Part shown: piece after piece, positions 15,583-24,177 of the stretch
Layout: each line of letters begins with the position of its first letter
How positions within the stretch are numbered: position 1 is the first letter of the stretch
Assembly (NCBI GenBank): GCA_001768565.1
Contig: MEOE01000014.1
Coordinates: 1-64,000 of the forward strand
Length of the DNA stretch: 64,000 nucleotides
Direction of reading: 5' to 3'
From: Bacteroidetes bacterium GWF2_33_16
GTDB lineage: Bacteria; Bacteroidota; Bacteroidia; Bacteroidales; UBA12077
Made by a program: the position numbers and the translations under genes
The notes under the pieces: model-generated
Told to the model about the DNA's origin: nothing
The model's database searches: none
The model's input: the letters and a program-made list of their open reading frames with translations, nothing else

Positions 15583-18036
15583 TTAAAACATATTTCCTAT
15601 CTGGTTAACGAGAAAAGCAACTATCCAAGCCAGGAATGTAGTATAAAATACTGTAAATAAAGCCCATTTCCAATGGCCTGATTCTTTTTTTATGGCTGCA
15701 ATCGAAGCAATACATGGAAAGTATAAAAGAATAAACATCATAAATCCAAATGCAACGAGTGGTGTAAATACTTTATTGCCAAATTCATCCGTATCATTCT
15801 TTAACCTTTTAGAAAGATTTTCGCCTGATTCATCGTCTTGTGATGCCTGGTAAAGAACACCCATCGTGCTAACTACAATTTCTTTAGCAGCTACACCTGA
15901 CAGAATGCTTACACTCATCTTCCAGTCAAAACCAAGTGGTCGCATTACAGGTTCAATAAATTTCCCAATTCTACCAATGTATGATTGCGCTTGTTTTTCT
16001 GAGTTTTTAGCTAGTATAATACTGTCAATCTGTACTAATTTTAAAGTATTATCAAGGTTTTTGTCTGTTTCAACTTGGGCAATTTTCTCATCAAAGTTTT
16101 GAGTATAGCTTACATTTTTAGGATAATATCCTAAAGCCCAGATTATTATTGATGCAACCAGGATTACTCCACCCATTTTTTGAAGATATTGGGCACCCTT
16201 GTGCCACATATGTCTAAGTGTATTTCTTAATGTAGGAATACGATATGGCGGAAGTTCCATCACAAAAGGTACTTCGTTCGATTTAAAAATTAATTTCTTA
16301 AATAAGATTGCCACTAAGGCTGCAACTAATATACCTATGCTATAGATTCCAAATAATAAAGTTCCAGGATATTTTGGGAAAAAAGCAGATATTATTAAAA
16401 CATAAACCGGAAGTCTTGCACTACAACTCATAAATGGATTAATAAGCATTGTAAGAATTCTGTTGTGCCTATTTTCTATTGTTCGGGTAGACATGATAGC
16501 TGGTACATTGCATCCAAAACCCATTACCAATGGTATAAAAGACCGGCCATGCAATCCAATTTTGTGCATAATCTTGTCCATAATAAAGGCCGTACGAGCC
16601 ATATAACCTGTATCTTCCATTAACGAAATAAAGAAAAACAAGATTAAAATGTTTGGCAAAAATATTATTACCCCTCCAACCCCTCCAATTATACCATTAA
16701 TTAGTAAATCTTTAAAAGCACCCTCGGGCATTAAATTTTGCAAAGTGTCACTTAGCATAATTACTAACTGATCTATCCAATCCATTGGATATTGACCAAG
16801 AGAAAAGGTTGTTTGGAACATAAACCACATAAAAAAGATGAAAATCGGAAATCCAAGGTATTTATGGGTAAGAAAGAAATCAATTTTATCTGTTTTTTTT
16901 CTGCGGGTATGAATATTCCCTTTATATGTTTCTTTTAATGCTCCTGCAATAAAACCATATTTGGCATCTGTAACTATGGTTTCGCTATCCTCTTGAAGTA
17001 GTGATTCTATTTTTCTAATCTCTTTTTCGGATGTAGCAAATATTTTTTCATAATTATCTAGTAGCGAGAGAGCTCTTCGTGCAGAACTGTCTTTTTCGAG
17101 TAATTTAATGGCATAAAAACGTGACGAAACAGTATCCGTAAATTTCTTATTCTCCCAAATTACATCTTGAATTGCCTTAATTGATTGTTCAACATCTTTA
17201 CCATAATTAATATGAACATGTCGAACATTTGGATCTTTATCCTCATATACTTCTATTACCTTTTGAAAAAGCTCTTTTATACCAAAACCTTTTGATCCAA
17301 TTGTTGGAATTATCGGAATACCAATCATTTTACCCAAAGAAGTAAAATCGAACTCATCGCCTTTTTGCTTAAGCTCGTCGTACATATTTAGAGCAATAAT
17401 TACTTTAATATCCAAATCTATAAGCTGGGATGTTAGATAAAGATTTCGTTCAAGATTCGATGCATCAACAACATTTACAACTACATCGGGCATTTCTTTA
17501 AGAATGAATTTACGAACAAATAATTCTTCAGGGGAGTATGCCGAGAGTGAGTAAGTACCGGGTAAATCGGTAATATTAAATGCATAATCATCGAGCTTAA
17601 ACTGGGCAGTTTTTGAATCGATAGTAACTCCACTATAGTTTCCAACATGCTCTTTTGATCGCGATGCATAATTAAAAACGGTTGTTTTTCCTGAATTTGG
17701 ATTTCCAACAAGGGCTACTTGAATTTCATTTCCCTTTTTATGAGCTGTTGTTTTTAAAATATCATCGGTAATAACACCATTATAAGATATATAATCCTGT
17801 GATAATGCTTCGCCTATGGTTATAACTTCTATAAGAGCCGCTTCGCTACGCCTTAAAGATACATCGTAACCCATAATATGGTATTCTACGGGATCTTTTA
17901 AAGGAGCATTCTTTATTACACCAACTTTTTGGCCTTTAATAAATCCCATTTCAGTTATTCGTTTACGGAATGCACCTCGTCCCCGAACCTTTGTAATAAT
18001 TCCTTCTTCGTTATCTTTTAATTGCGATAATTTCAT
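15583..18036 (-). CDS. feoB: FeoA-FeoB fusion ferrous iron transporter
   Basis: Fe(II) uptake protein of 817 residues. Residues 1-72 are a FeoA SH3-like domain; the FeoB G-protein domain follows with G1 GNPNSGKTT at 111-119 and DLPGTYSL as G3; the C-terminal part is a polytopic permease with two Gate regions (GFGCNVPAI and the later GVAAKEIVVSTMG). FeoA-FeoB fusions are a known Bacteroidota arrangement. The operon continues into the Cys-rich partner. A palindrome over the -33 box points to metal-dependent repression. Confidence 0.95.
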   Translation of the reverse strand: MKLSQLKDNEEGIITKVRGRGAFRKRITEMGFIKGQKVGVIKNAPLKDPVEYHIMGYDVSLRRSEAALIEVITIGEALSQDYISYNGVITDDILKTTAHKKGNEIQVALVGNPNSGKTTVFNYASRSKEHVGNYSGVTIDSKTAQFKLDDYAFNITDLPGTYSLSAYSPEELFVRKFILKEMPDVVVNVVDASNLERNLYLTSQLIDLDIKVIIALNMYDELKQKGDEFDFTSLGKMIGIPIIPTIGSKGFGIKELFQKVIEVYEDKDPNVRHVHINYGKDVEQSIKAIQDVIWENKKFTDTVSSRFYAIKLLEKDSSARRALSLLDNYEKIFATSEKEIRKIESLLQEDSETIVTDAKYGFIAGALKETYKGNIHTRRKKTDKIDFFLTHKYLGFPIFIFFMWFMFQTTFSLGQYPMDWIDQLVIMLSDTLQNLMPEGAFKDLLINGIIGGVGGVIIFLPNILILFFFISLMEDTGYMARTAFIMDKIMHKIGLHGRSFIPLVMGFGCNVPAIMSTRTIENRHNRILTMLINPFMSCSARLPVYVLIISAFFPKYPGTLLFGIYSIGILVAALVAILFKKLIFKSNEVPFVMELPPYRIPTLRNTLRHMWHKGAQYLQKMGGVILVASIIIWALGYYPKNVSYTQNFDEKIAQVETDKNLDNTLKLVQIDSIILAKNSEKQAQSYIGRIGKFIEPVMRPLGFDWKMSVSILSGVAAKEIVVSTMGVLYQASQDDESGENLSKRLKNDTDEFGNKVFTPLVAFGFMMFILLYFPCIASIAAIKKESGHWKWALFTVFYTTFLAWIVAFLVNQIGNMF

Positions 18037-18074
18037 GTTTTCAGATCATCAATAATCCTTTTCAGGATTCAGGC

Positions 18075-18105
18075 CAAAAGTAAATCTTTAAAAAAATCTA
18101 AACAA
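18075..18105 (-). promoter_or_regulatory. feoAB promoter
   Basis: On the minus strand TTG (18105-18103), a 20-nt spacer and TACTTTTG (18082-18075) fit the Bacteroidota promoter. The start would be near 18068, giving a leader of about 32 nt. Confidence 0.7.
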
Positions 18106-18123
18106 TACCTAATTGTAGGTATT
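18104..18123. promoter_or_regulatory. Palindromic operator over the feoAB -33 box
   Basis: AATACCTA, a 4-nt spacer and TAGGTATT form a perfect 8-bp inverted repeat overlapping the -33 TTG of feoAB. Position and symmetry suit a dimeric repressor; the core resembles DtxR/MntR-type sites more than a Fur box, but the regulator is not identified. Confidence 0.6.
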
Positions 18124-18252
18124 AATATAACATAATGTTAAACGAATTGTTATATTTTTGATGTTCATTACAAATAAATAAAAAGATTTTTTTAGTACCT
18201 ATGTGTTTTAAATAACATACAGTATTTATATTCAATAATTTGCATATTTTTT

Positions 18253-18981
18253 ATGGGCGATAACAATCTATACGATAAGCTTAAAGATATACTTAAGAAA
18301 ACAGGAGGTAAATATGCAATACTTGAGGATCAGGTTGATGTAGACCTTCAGTTAAAGTTTTTCGAAATTTCGAATAGCCTCAGAAAAGATAAAAGAGATA
18401 TTAAAGATATTATTCAGGATGTAGCATTGCTTTACGATTCTAAAATAGATATTGAACAAAAGAAAAAAATATTAGCTGAGTTATCTGATTCTGATAGTGT
18501 AGAGGCTTATCGTGAACTAGAAAAATATGTAAAGCTTACTGATTCTGAATTAAAACAATGGGCATTGCTTGCGTTTCAGCATTGCCGAATTGGATTGGAG
18601 TCGAAGCTATTAGACGAACATAAAGTTTTTATATCGACCGGTCTTGGTGGCAAAGACGATAAGTTGAGATATTTTATTGCTTTTAAGAACAAATCAGGAT
18701 TGGGATTTTCCGAAACACAATGCAAAGTTATTGATAATGAATTTGGGTTTATTTTTAAGAAGAATAATTGCGAGATTGAAGAAATAAAATATTTAGATCA
18801 GTATTTAGCTATGATCATAATAATGCCTGTCGATTGCGAGCTTGGTAGAATAGTTGCATCAGCAATAAATGAAGTAAATCTATACGGTGATTTCCTGCAG
18901 ATCGATTATTTAATTACCAATGTAAAAATGCTCGAAAAAAACGATATTGATTTTTATTTTAATAAGGAAAACAAAAAATGA
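18253..18981 (+). CDS. Conserved-looking hypothetical cytoplasmic protein
   Basis: A 242-residue protein without signal peptide or membrane helix. The N-terminal half (to about 120) is helical and charged, with two blocks that could be HEAT-like helix pairs (KKKILAELSDSDSVEAYREL and LTDSELKQWALLAFQHC). The C-terminal half looks alpha/beta. I do not recognise the family. Its stop overlaps the start of the thiamine-binding protein gene by 4 nt, so the two are translationally coupled and probably functionally linked. Confidence 0.6.
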   Translation: MGDNNLYDKLKDILKKTGGKYAILEDQVDVDLQLKFFEISNSLRKDKRDIKDIIQDVALLYDSKIDIEQKKKILAELSDSDSVEAYRELEKYVKLTDSELKQWALLAFQHCRIGLESKLLDEHKVFISTGLGGKDDKLRYFIAFKNKSGLGFSETQCKVIDNEFGFIFKKNNCEIEEIKYLDQYLAMIIIMPVDCELGRIVASAINEVNLYGDFLQIDYLITNVKMLEKNDIDFYFNKENKK

Positions 18982-19274
18982 AAAATGTTGTAAATGTAGC
19001 TATACAGGTATTGCCACAATCAGAAACTAAAAAAGCATATGATTTGGTTGATGTTGCAATTGAGGTAATTAAAAATTCTGGATTAAAATACAGAGTTTGT
19101 CCATTCGAAACGGTCGTTGAAGGCCCTTATGATAAAATAATGAAAACAATTGAAGAAATGCAGCAAAAGTGTTTTGAAAATGGGGCAGGAGAGTTATTGG
19201 TATATCTAAAAATCCAGAATAGGAATAATAGCGATGTGAGCATTGAGGAAAAAATGCACAAATATGACAATTAA
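18978..19274 (+). CDS. MTH1187-type thiamine-binding protein (DUF77)
   Basis: A 98-residue ferredoxin-like-fold protein of the MTH1187/YkoF group, which binds thiamine or related pyrimidines. Visible family features are the AIQVLP start, the EVIKNSGLKYRVCPFETVVEG segment and the small alternating alpha/beta layout. It overlaps the upstream hypothetical gene (ATG 18978) and is followed by a strong terminator. No thiamine synthesis genes or TPP riboswitch are adjacent, so its physiological ligand remains inferred from family. Confidence 0.8.
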   Translation: MKNVVNVAIQVLPQSETKKAYDLVDVAIEVIKNSGLKYRVCPFETVVEGPYDKIMKTIEEMQQKCFENGAGELLVYLKIQNRNNSDVSIEEKMHKYDN

Positions 19275-19282
19275 AAAAAGAA

Positions 19283-19312
19283 AAAAGCTGACAGTGAGTC
19301 AGCTTTTCTTAT
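19283..19312. terminator. Terminator
   Basis: AAAAGCTGAC (19283-19292) pairs perfectly with GTCAGCTTTT (19298-19307), with a T-rich right side and an A-rich left side, between convergent genes; it probably works in both directions. Confidence 0.85.
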
Positions 19313-19314
19313 TA

Positions 19315-19698
19315 TTATACATCGGTTTTTTCACCCAGGTCATCAAATTCTACGTTTGAAGTATATCCATTATTGTTTTCAACTTCAACGCCGACTTCAG
19401 CATGTTCTAAAGGCTCAACATTTACAGCATTTATCTTGATAAAGTCGATAGCTTCGGTAAGATTGGCAATGAATTTCTCAAAATCTTCTTTGTACAAGAA
19501 AATTTTGTGTTTCTCAAAGTAATGCTTGCCGTCGCGATTAAATCTCTTTTTACTTTCTGTGATGGTTAGATAATAATCATTTCTTTTTGTAGCTTTTACA
19601 TCTAGAAAGTAGGTTCTCTTCCCTGCTCTTACAACTTTAGAGAAAATTTCTTCACGTTCATTATTCTCTAACTCTTCATTTTTTTCAAATCCGTCCAT
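19315..19698 (-). CDS. DUF3276 PUR-like nucleic-acid-binding protein
   Basis: A 127-residue protein of the DUF3276 family, a Bacteroidota group with the PUR-alpha fold known for binding single-stranded nucleic acids. Recognisable parts are EIFSKVVRAGKRTYFLDVK, NDYYLTITESKKR and the HKIFLYKEDFEKF segment, with acidic, low-complexity ends. Monocistronic; a TACTTTTG box lies 39 nt upstream of its ATG. Confidence 0.85.
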   Translation of the reverse strand: MDGFEKNEELENNEREEIFSKVVRAGKRTYFLDVKATKRNDYYLTITESKKRFNRDGKHYFEKHKIFLYKEDFEKFIANLTEAIDFIKINAVNVEPLEHAEVGVEVENNNGYTSNVEFDDLGEKTDV

Positions 19699-19736
19699 CT
19701 TAAATTAAATTAGTTGTGTTCAAAATAATCAACTCT

Positions 19737-19744
19737 CAAAAGTA
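19737..19744 (-). promoter_or_regulatory. Candidate -7 element of the DUF3276 gene
   Basis: TACTTTTG on the minus strand, about 39 nt upstream of ATG 19698. No clear -33 TTG was found. Confidence 0.4.
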
Positions 19745-19894
19745 AAAAAATATTTATTATTTCATCAGAAAATTGATTTTTTTTAAAATAGCATTTATAT
19801 TTATCTGAATTACAGAATCATTCGGATAATGAAAAAAGAAGACAAATTCTGTCAAATTTGTTATGAAATTCTGTTAAGTGTCCTAAAAATTAGC

Positions 19895-19902
19895 TTACTT
19901 TG
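19895..19902 (+). promoter_or_regulatory. Candidate -7 element of nusB
   Basis: TTACTTTG is one mismatch from TAnnTTTG. A CTG at 19871-19873 is at -33-like spacing (21 nt). The leader would be about 38 nt. Confidence 0.35.
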
Positions 19903-19946
19903 CAAGCCTGAAATCGTAATTAAATATTTAAGGAGTTCTTTAAAAC

Positions 19947-20897
19947 ATGGTTAGCAGAAGATTACTTCGAATTAAAATTCTTCAAATTTGTTATGCTTAT
20001 TTTAAGTCTGACACTCAGTCGATAAATCAATCAGAAAAGGAATTATTTTTTAGCATTCAAAAAACATATGATCTCTATCATTATCTTATATTATTAATGA
20101 TTGATACAGCTCGTTATGCCGATTCAAGAATAGATCTTGCTTCGCAAAAAAGAATGCCCACAAAGGAAGATCTTAATCCAAACAGAAAATTTGTCGAGAA
20201 TAAATTGCTTCAGCAATTTGATAATAATCTGGCTCTTAAAAAATATCTTGCTAATCAAAAACTAAGCTGGGTAAATTATCCTGAACTTATTAAAGGTTTG
20301 TATCTTGAGATTCGTAATTCTGAGTTGTATGCTGCATATATGAGCTCTACAACATCTTCATATACCGAAGATAAAAAATTTATTAGCGATGTTTATTCGC
20401 AGATAATAATAAACTTTGAACCTTTATATCAAAATCTCGAAGAGCAAAGTATTTATTGGAATGACGATGTTGATTTTGTTATAAATATGATATTAAAATC
20501 ATTTCGTTCATTTAAGGCAAATAGCGATGAAGAGGTAGAATTAATGCCTTTATTTAAAAACGATGAAGATATTGATTTTACTAAAAGATTGTTCAGGAAA
20601 GTAGTTCTCAATTATAAAGATTACGAGAGTTTAATATCGGGTTTTATTCAGAACTGGGATGTTGAACGAATCGCCTTTCTAGATAATGTTATTATGTGTC
20701 TGGCTATTGCCGAATTAACAGAGTTCTCCGACATTCCTACAAAGGTTTCTTTGGATGAATATATTGAAATTGCAAAATTTTATAGTACACAAAAAAGCAA
20801 TATTTTTATAAATGGTATATTGGATAAGATAGTTGATCATCTTAAGAAAGAAGGAAAAATAGCAAAAACAGGCAGGGGATTAATTGGCGAAATGTAA
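19947..20897 (+). CDS. nusB: Transcription antitermination factor NusB
   Basis: RNA-binding factor of the rRNA antitermination complex with NusE. The 316-residue protein is the long Bacteroidota form: the N-terminal SRRLLRIKILQICYAYF helix is recognisable, a lineage-specific insertion follows, and the C-terminal helical NusB core holds WDVERIAFLDNVIM, ELTEFSDIPTKVSLDEYIEIAKFYST and a final NGILDKIV. ATG 19947 gives the expected MVSRR start. Confidence 0.92.
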   Translation: MVSRRLLRIKILQICYAYFKSDTQSINQSEKELFFSIQKTYDLYHYLILLMIDTARYADSRIDLASQKRMPTKEDLNPNRKFVENKLLQQFDNNLALKKYLANQKLSWVNYPELIKGLYLEIRNSELYAAYMSSTTSSYTEDKKFISDVYSQIIINFEPLYQNLEEQSIYWNDDVDFVINMILKSFRSFKANSDEEVELMPLFKNDEDIDFTKRLFRKVVLNYKDYESLISGFIQNWDVERIAFLDNVIMCLAIAELTEFSDIPTKVSLDEYIEIAKFYSTQKSNIFINGILDKIVDHLKKEGKIAKTGRGLIGEM

Positions 20898-20900
20898 TTA

Positions 20901-20931
20901 TTGCTCAAGTAATAAAAAAATCATTACTTTG
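20901..20931 (+). promoter_or_regulatory. Promoter of the DUF1573-yajC-ybbR-coaE operon
   Basis: TTG at 20901-20903, a 20-nt spacer and TTACTTTG at 20924-20931 (one mismatch to TAnnTTTG). The predicted start near 20938 lies about 17 nt before the GTG start of the first gene. Confidence 0.5.
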
Positions 20932-20954
20932 TATAGTATTATAAAAAATAGAAA

Positions 20955-21395
20955 GTGAGATTATTAAATGGTTTTGTAGTGTTGTTATTTGTTTCGGGGA
21001 TTTTTCTATCATGTACTATTAACTCGAACGAGAATAAATTAAATAATACAGTTAATCATAAAAGTTACAGTGGTATACCCGATATGGAGTTTGATACATT
21101 GTTTCATGATTTTGGAGATATTATTGAAGGAGAAAAGGTTGCAGTAACATTTCGGTTTAAAAATACAGGAGATTCTGAATTACTAATTTTAGATGCATTT
21201 TCAACTTGCGGTTGTACTGTACCAAATTATAATAAAGAACCTATTTTGCCTGGGAAAGAAGGGAAAATCGAAATATTATTCGATAGTCACAATAGAGCAG
21301 GTTTACAAAACAAAGCAATTACATTAAAAATAAATACTCCATTAGGAGAAAAAACACTATGGATAAAGGCAAATGTTAAATCAAATTATAACTAA
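20955..21395 (+). CDS. DUF1573 lipoprotein
   Basis: A 146-residue periplasmic lipoprotein. It starts at GTG 20955, the only start that keeps the signal peptide; the lipobox Cys is in SGIFLSC at residue 20. The mature part is one DUF1573 Ig/ASPM-like domain: FDTLFHDFGDIIEGEKV, FRFKNTGDSELLI and the two conserved cysteines in STCGCTVP. The family is abundant in Bacteroidota and of unknown role. First gene of a run with yajC (11 nt away), ybbR and coaE. Confidence 0.85.
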   Translation: MRLLNGFVVLLFVSGIFLSCTINSNENKLNNTVNHKSYSGIPDMEFDTLFHDFGDIIEGEKVAVTFRFKNTGDSELLILDAFSTCGCTVPNYNKEPILPGKEGKIEILFDSHNRAGLQNKAITLKINTPLGEKTLWIKANVKSNYN

Positions 21396-21406
21396 ATTTT
21401 AAAAAG

Positions 21407-21724
21407 ATGAATATTTTAAACATTTTATTAATGGGGCAACCAGCCCAAGGTCAAAATCCTTATCAAGGATTTATTATGTTGTTATTAATTGTGGTTGTAT
21501 TTTATTTCTTTATGATTCGACCACAAATGAAAAGACAAAAAGATTTAAGAAAATTCAGAGAAGCTCTTCAAAAAGGGGATAAAGTGATTACAACAGGAGG
21601 TATTTATGGTAGAATCGATAGTATAAAAGATAATTATATTATGGTTGAAGTAGATACTAATGTAAAAATTAAAATTGACAAAAGTGCGATTTTAAAGGAC
21701 TCAAGTGATATTGAATCAAAATAA
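21407..21724 (+). CDS. yajC: Sec translocon accessory protein YajC
   Basis: Small inner-membrane partner of SecDF. The 105-residue protein has one membrane helix (about residues 20-40, IMLLLIVVVFYFFMIRPQ) and the family motif FYFFMIRPQMKRQKD, then GDKVITTGGIYGRI. Position between a DUF1573 gene and a ybbR gene is a familiar Bacteroidota order. Confidence 0.93.
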   Translation: MNILNILLMGQPAQGQNPYQGFIMLLLIVVVFYFFMIRPQMKRQKDLRKFREALQKGDKVITTGGIYGRIDSIKDNYIMVEVDTNVKIKIDKSAILKDSSDIESK

Positions 21725-21736
21725 TGAATATTTACA

Positions 21737-21759
21737 TTTAGGGATTAACTCTCCCTAAA
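21737..21759 (+). other. Intergenic hairpin between yajC and ybbR
   Basis: TTTAGGGA (21737-21744) and TCCCTAAA (21752-21759) form a perfect 8-bp stem with a 7-nt loop. The following stretch is T-rich but not a clean T run, so it may attenuate or stabilise the transcript rather than end it. Confidence 0.5.
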
Positions 21760-21782
21760 CACTTTTAATTCTTAAAATTATT

Positions 21783-22784
21783 TTGAATACAATAGCTAAA
21801 AGAGTTCAAAACTTTTTAAATGAAAGCAGGAAAAAAATAAAACCTGATAGGAGGATTATTGTTTTCCTGTTTTTTGTATTTATCTCTTCACTATTTTGGT
21901 TTTTAAATCAGCTTGAAGCCGATTATGAAACAAATATTACATATCCTGTAAGGTTCGATAATTTTCCAAAAAATAAAATTATTGCAGGAGAATTACCCGA
22001 AAATTTTACAATTAGGGTTAAAGCCCGTGGCTATAAAATATTAGAATATAAGATTAGTAACACATTATTGCCTTATGTAATAGATGTAAGTCAGCTAACA
22101 TTGCGATTCCATTCCAGTGGCAATACCTCAACTTTTTTTACTTTAACTCGTTTCTTCGAAGAAAGTATTGAAAGCCAGATGGGTTCGGATTTCGAGGTAA
22201 TAAGGATTATGCCCGATACATTGTTTTTTGAATTTACAAAAATAACCACTAAAAGAGTTCCAATAATATCTCAGATACAAACAAAAACAGAATCGCAGTA
22301 TATGATAAAAGGAAAGGTTTTACTTGATCCGGATAGTATACTGATTTCAGGTGTTAAACCTGCTGTTGACACGATTAATCAAGTTTATACCGAAAACTTG
22401 TTGCTTGATAAGCTTACTAAAGATTATTCAGATGAAGTTGATTTACTCAAAATAAAGAATATTGAGTTTTCCAATAAATCAACAAATGTTTCTATTAAAG
22501 TTGAAAAATATACTGAAGGCAGTCAGCGTGTTTTAATACAAGCAGTTAATGTTCCAGACTCTCTTATTTTGAGAGTATTTCCCAATGAAATTAATATTAA
22601 TTATTTTGTTGGCTTATCTGATTACGAAAAAATTATACCTCAACTATTTGAAATAGCAGTTGATTATAATGATACAAAATCCCAACCTAATAATTTAAAT
22701 GTTAAGTTAATAAACTATCCCGACTATGTTCAGTCTGTGCGTTATAATCCTGCATCTGTTGAATACATAATTGAACGAAAGTAA
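21783..22784 (+). CDS. YbbR-like domain protein (CdaR family)
   Basis: A 333-residue membrane-anchored protein. One N-terminal helix (about 25-41, IIVFLFFVFISSLFWFL) is followed by extracytoplasmic YbbR-like repeats, the fold of CdaR, which regulates the diadenylate cyclase CdaA in Firmicutes. Here it is next to yajC and coaE, not cdaA. The start is TTG 21783; no in-frame ATG would keep the membrane helix. It overlaps coaE by one base (TAATG). Confidence 0.8.
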   Translation: MNTIAKRVQNFLNESRKKIKPDRRIIVFLFFVFISSLFWFLNQLEADYETNITYPVRFDNFPKNKIIAGELPENFTIRVKARGYKILEYKISNTLLPYVIDVSQLTLRFHSSGNTSTFFTLTRFFEESIESQMGSDFEVIRIMPDTLFFEFTKITTKRVPIISQIQTKTESQYMIKGKVLLDPDSILISGVKPAVDTINQVYTENLLLDKLTKDYSDEVDLLKIKNIEFSNKSTNVSIKVEKYTEGSQRVLIQAVNVPDSLILRVFPNEININYFVGLSDYEKIIPQLFEIAVDYNDTKSQPNNLNVKLINYPDYVQSVRYNPASVEYIIERK

Positions 22785-23374
22785 TGTTAAAAGTTGGTGT
22801 TACTGGTGGTATTGGTAGTGGAAAAACACTGGTATGCAGTGTTTTTAAATCAATTGGCATTCCTGTATATAATGCCGATATTGAAGCAAAAAAAATTAGT
22901 AATACTGATGCAGAAACTATTTCTAAAGTAAAAACGGCATTTGGGGATGATATTTATAATAATAAGGGCATTGATCGCAAGAAATTAGCCAGTATTATTT
23001 TTACTGATGAAGATGCATTAAAAAAAATAAATGCAATTATTCATCCGAAAGTAAGAGTTGATTTTAAAATTTGGTGCAAGCAATATAATCATTTACCATA
23101 TGTAATTCAGGAGGCTGCAATTCTTTATGAGAGTGGGGCATATAAAGAGCTGGATTTTACAATAAATGTGAGCGCTTCAGAAGAAACAAGGATTGAGCGA
23201 GTTATGCATCGCGACAATACTACTTTTGAACAGGTTAAAGAAAGGATGAAAAACCAACTAAATGATCAGGAAAGATTAAGATTAGCTGATTTCAATATTA
23301 TTAATGACGAAAACAGTATGATTTTACCTCAAATACTTGAAATACATAAAAAATTAATACGATTAAAGGAGTAA
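22784..23374 (+). CDS. coaE: Dephospho-CoA kinase
   Basis: Last step of coenzyme A synthesis: phosphorylates the 3' hydroxyl of dephospho-CoA. The 196 residues include the P-loop GGIGSGKT at 8-15, the NADIEAKK region (CoaE D-aspartate motif), VIQEAAILYESG and the RxxxRD-type lid (ERVMHRDN). Start overlaps the ybbR stop codon by one base, indicating translational coupling. Confidence 0.95.
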   Translation: MLKVGVTGGIGSGKTLVCSVFKSIGIPVYNADIEAKKISNTDAETISKVKTAFGDDIYNNKGIDRKKLASIIFTDEDALKKINAIIHPKVRVDFKIWCKQYNHLPYVIQEAAILYESGAYKELDFTINVSASEETRIERVMHRDNTTFEQVKERMKNQLNDQERLRLADFNIINDENSMILPQILEIHKKLIRLKE

Positions 23375-23377
23375 GAA

Positions 23378-24097
23378 ATGGGCAAATTTGCTAAATGGGT
23401 TGCCGGTGGTTTAGGTTGGGCATTTTTTGGTCCAATTGGAGGTATTGTAGGATTCACATTAGGATCATTACTCGATACTCAGGAGTTTTCTAAAACAACT
23501 AGTTATTCAGCTACTACTTCTGGTAGTTTTGCTATAAGTCTTCTGGTTCTTGTTGCTGCAGTGATGAAGGCCGATGGTAAAATACTGCGATCAGAGCTTG
23601 ATTATGTTAAAAAGTACTTTATTCAGACATTTGGTGAGGAATCAGCAATTGAAGCCCTAAAAATGCTTCGCGATATTTTAAAACAAGATATCCCATTGCA
23701 GGCAGTTAGTTTGCAGATAAAAGATAATCTCGATTATCCTTCGCGTCTTCAGTTGTTGCATTTTTTAATGGGCGTTTCAAATGCTGATGGTCAAATTGCT
23801 CCATCTGAATTAAATACTATCGCAACCATTTCATCCTATATGGGTGTTACTGCAAAAGATTTTGAATCAATAAAATCAATGTTTATTGATGATACTGATT
23901 CGGCTTATAAAATTCTCGAGATAAATAAGTCGGCTACTGATGATGAGGTTAAGAAAGCATATCGCAAAATGGCCATTAAATATCATCCCGATAAGGTAAA
24001 CCATTTGGGTGAAGATTTTCAAAATGCTGCAAAAGAAAAGTTTCAAAAGGTTAATCAAGCGTACGAAAAAATTAAAAAAGAAAGAAATATGGTTTAA
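23378..24097 (+). CDS. TerB-DnaJ domain protein (DjlA-like)
   Basis: A 239-residue co-chaperone-like protein: Gly-rich hydrophobic N-terminus (GGLGWAFFGPIGGIVGFTLG, possibly a membrane hairpin), a TerB-like helical domain (about 50-160, with AAVMKADGKI and NADGQIAPSEL, two acidic metal-binding-type loops), and a C-terminal J domain (about 170-235) with the HPD motif in YHPDKV. J domains stimulate DnaK ATPase. It follows coaE by 3 nt, so it is likely part of the same operon. Confidence 0.88.
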   Translation: MGKFAKWVAGGLGWAFFGPIGGIVGFTLGSLLDTQEFSKTTSYSATTSGSFAISLLVLVAAVMKADGKILRSELDYVKKYFIQTFGEESAIEALKMLRDILKQDIPLQAVSLQIKDNLDYPSRLQLLHFLMGVSNADGQIAPSELNTIATISSYMGVTAKDFESIKSMFIDDTDSAYKILEINKSATDDEVKKAYRKMAIKYHPDKVNHLGEDFQNAAKEKFQKVNQAYEKIKKERNMV

Positions 24098-24143
24098 GCT
24101 TGATTTTTTTACCAATAAACTTTCTGTAAAAGATTATGAATTG

Positions 24144-24151
24144 TATTTTTG
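24144..24151 (+). promoter_or_regulatory. Candidate -7 element of the DUF5606 gene
   Basis: TATTTTTG fits TAnnTTTG; a CTG at 24124-24126 is 17 nt upstream. The leader would be about 20 nt. Confidence 0.4.
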
Positions 24152-24177
24152 TATAGTAAAAACTAAACTGATTATTT

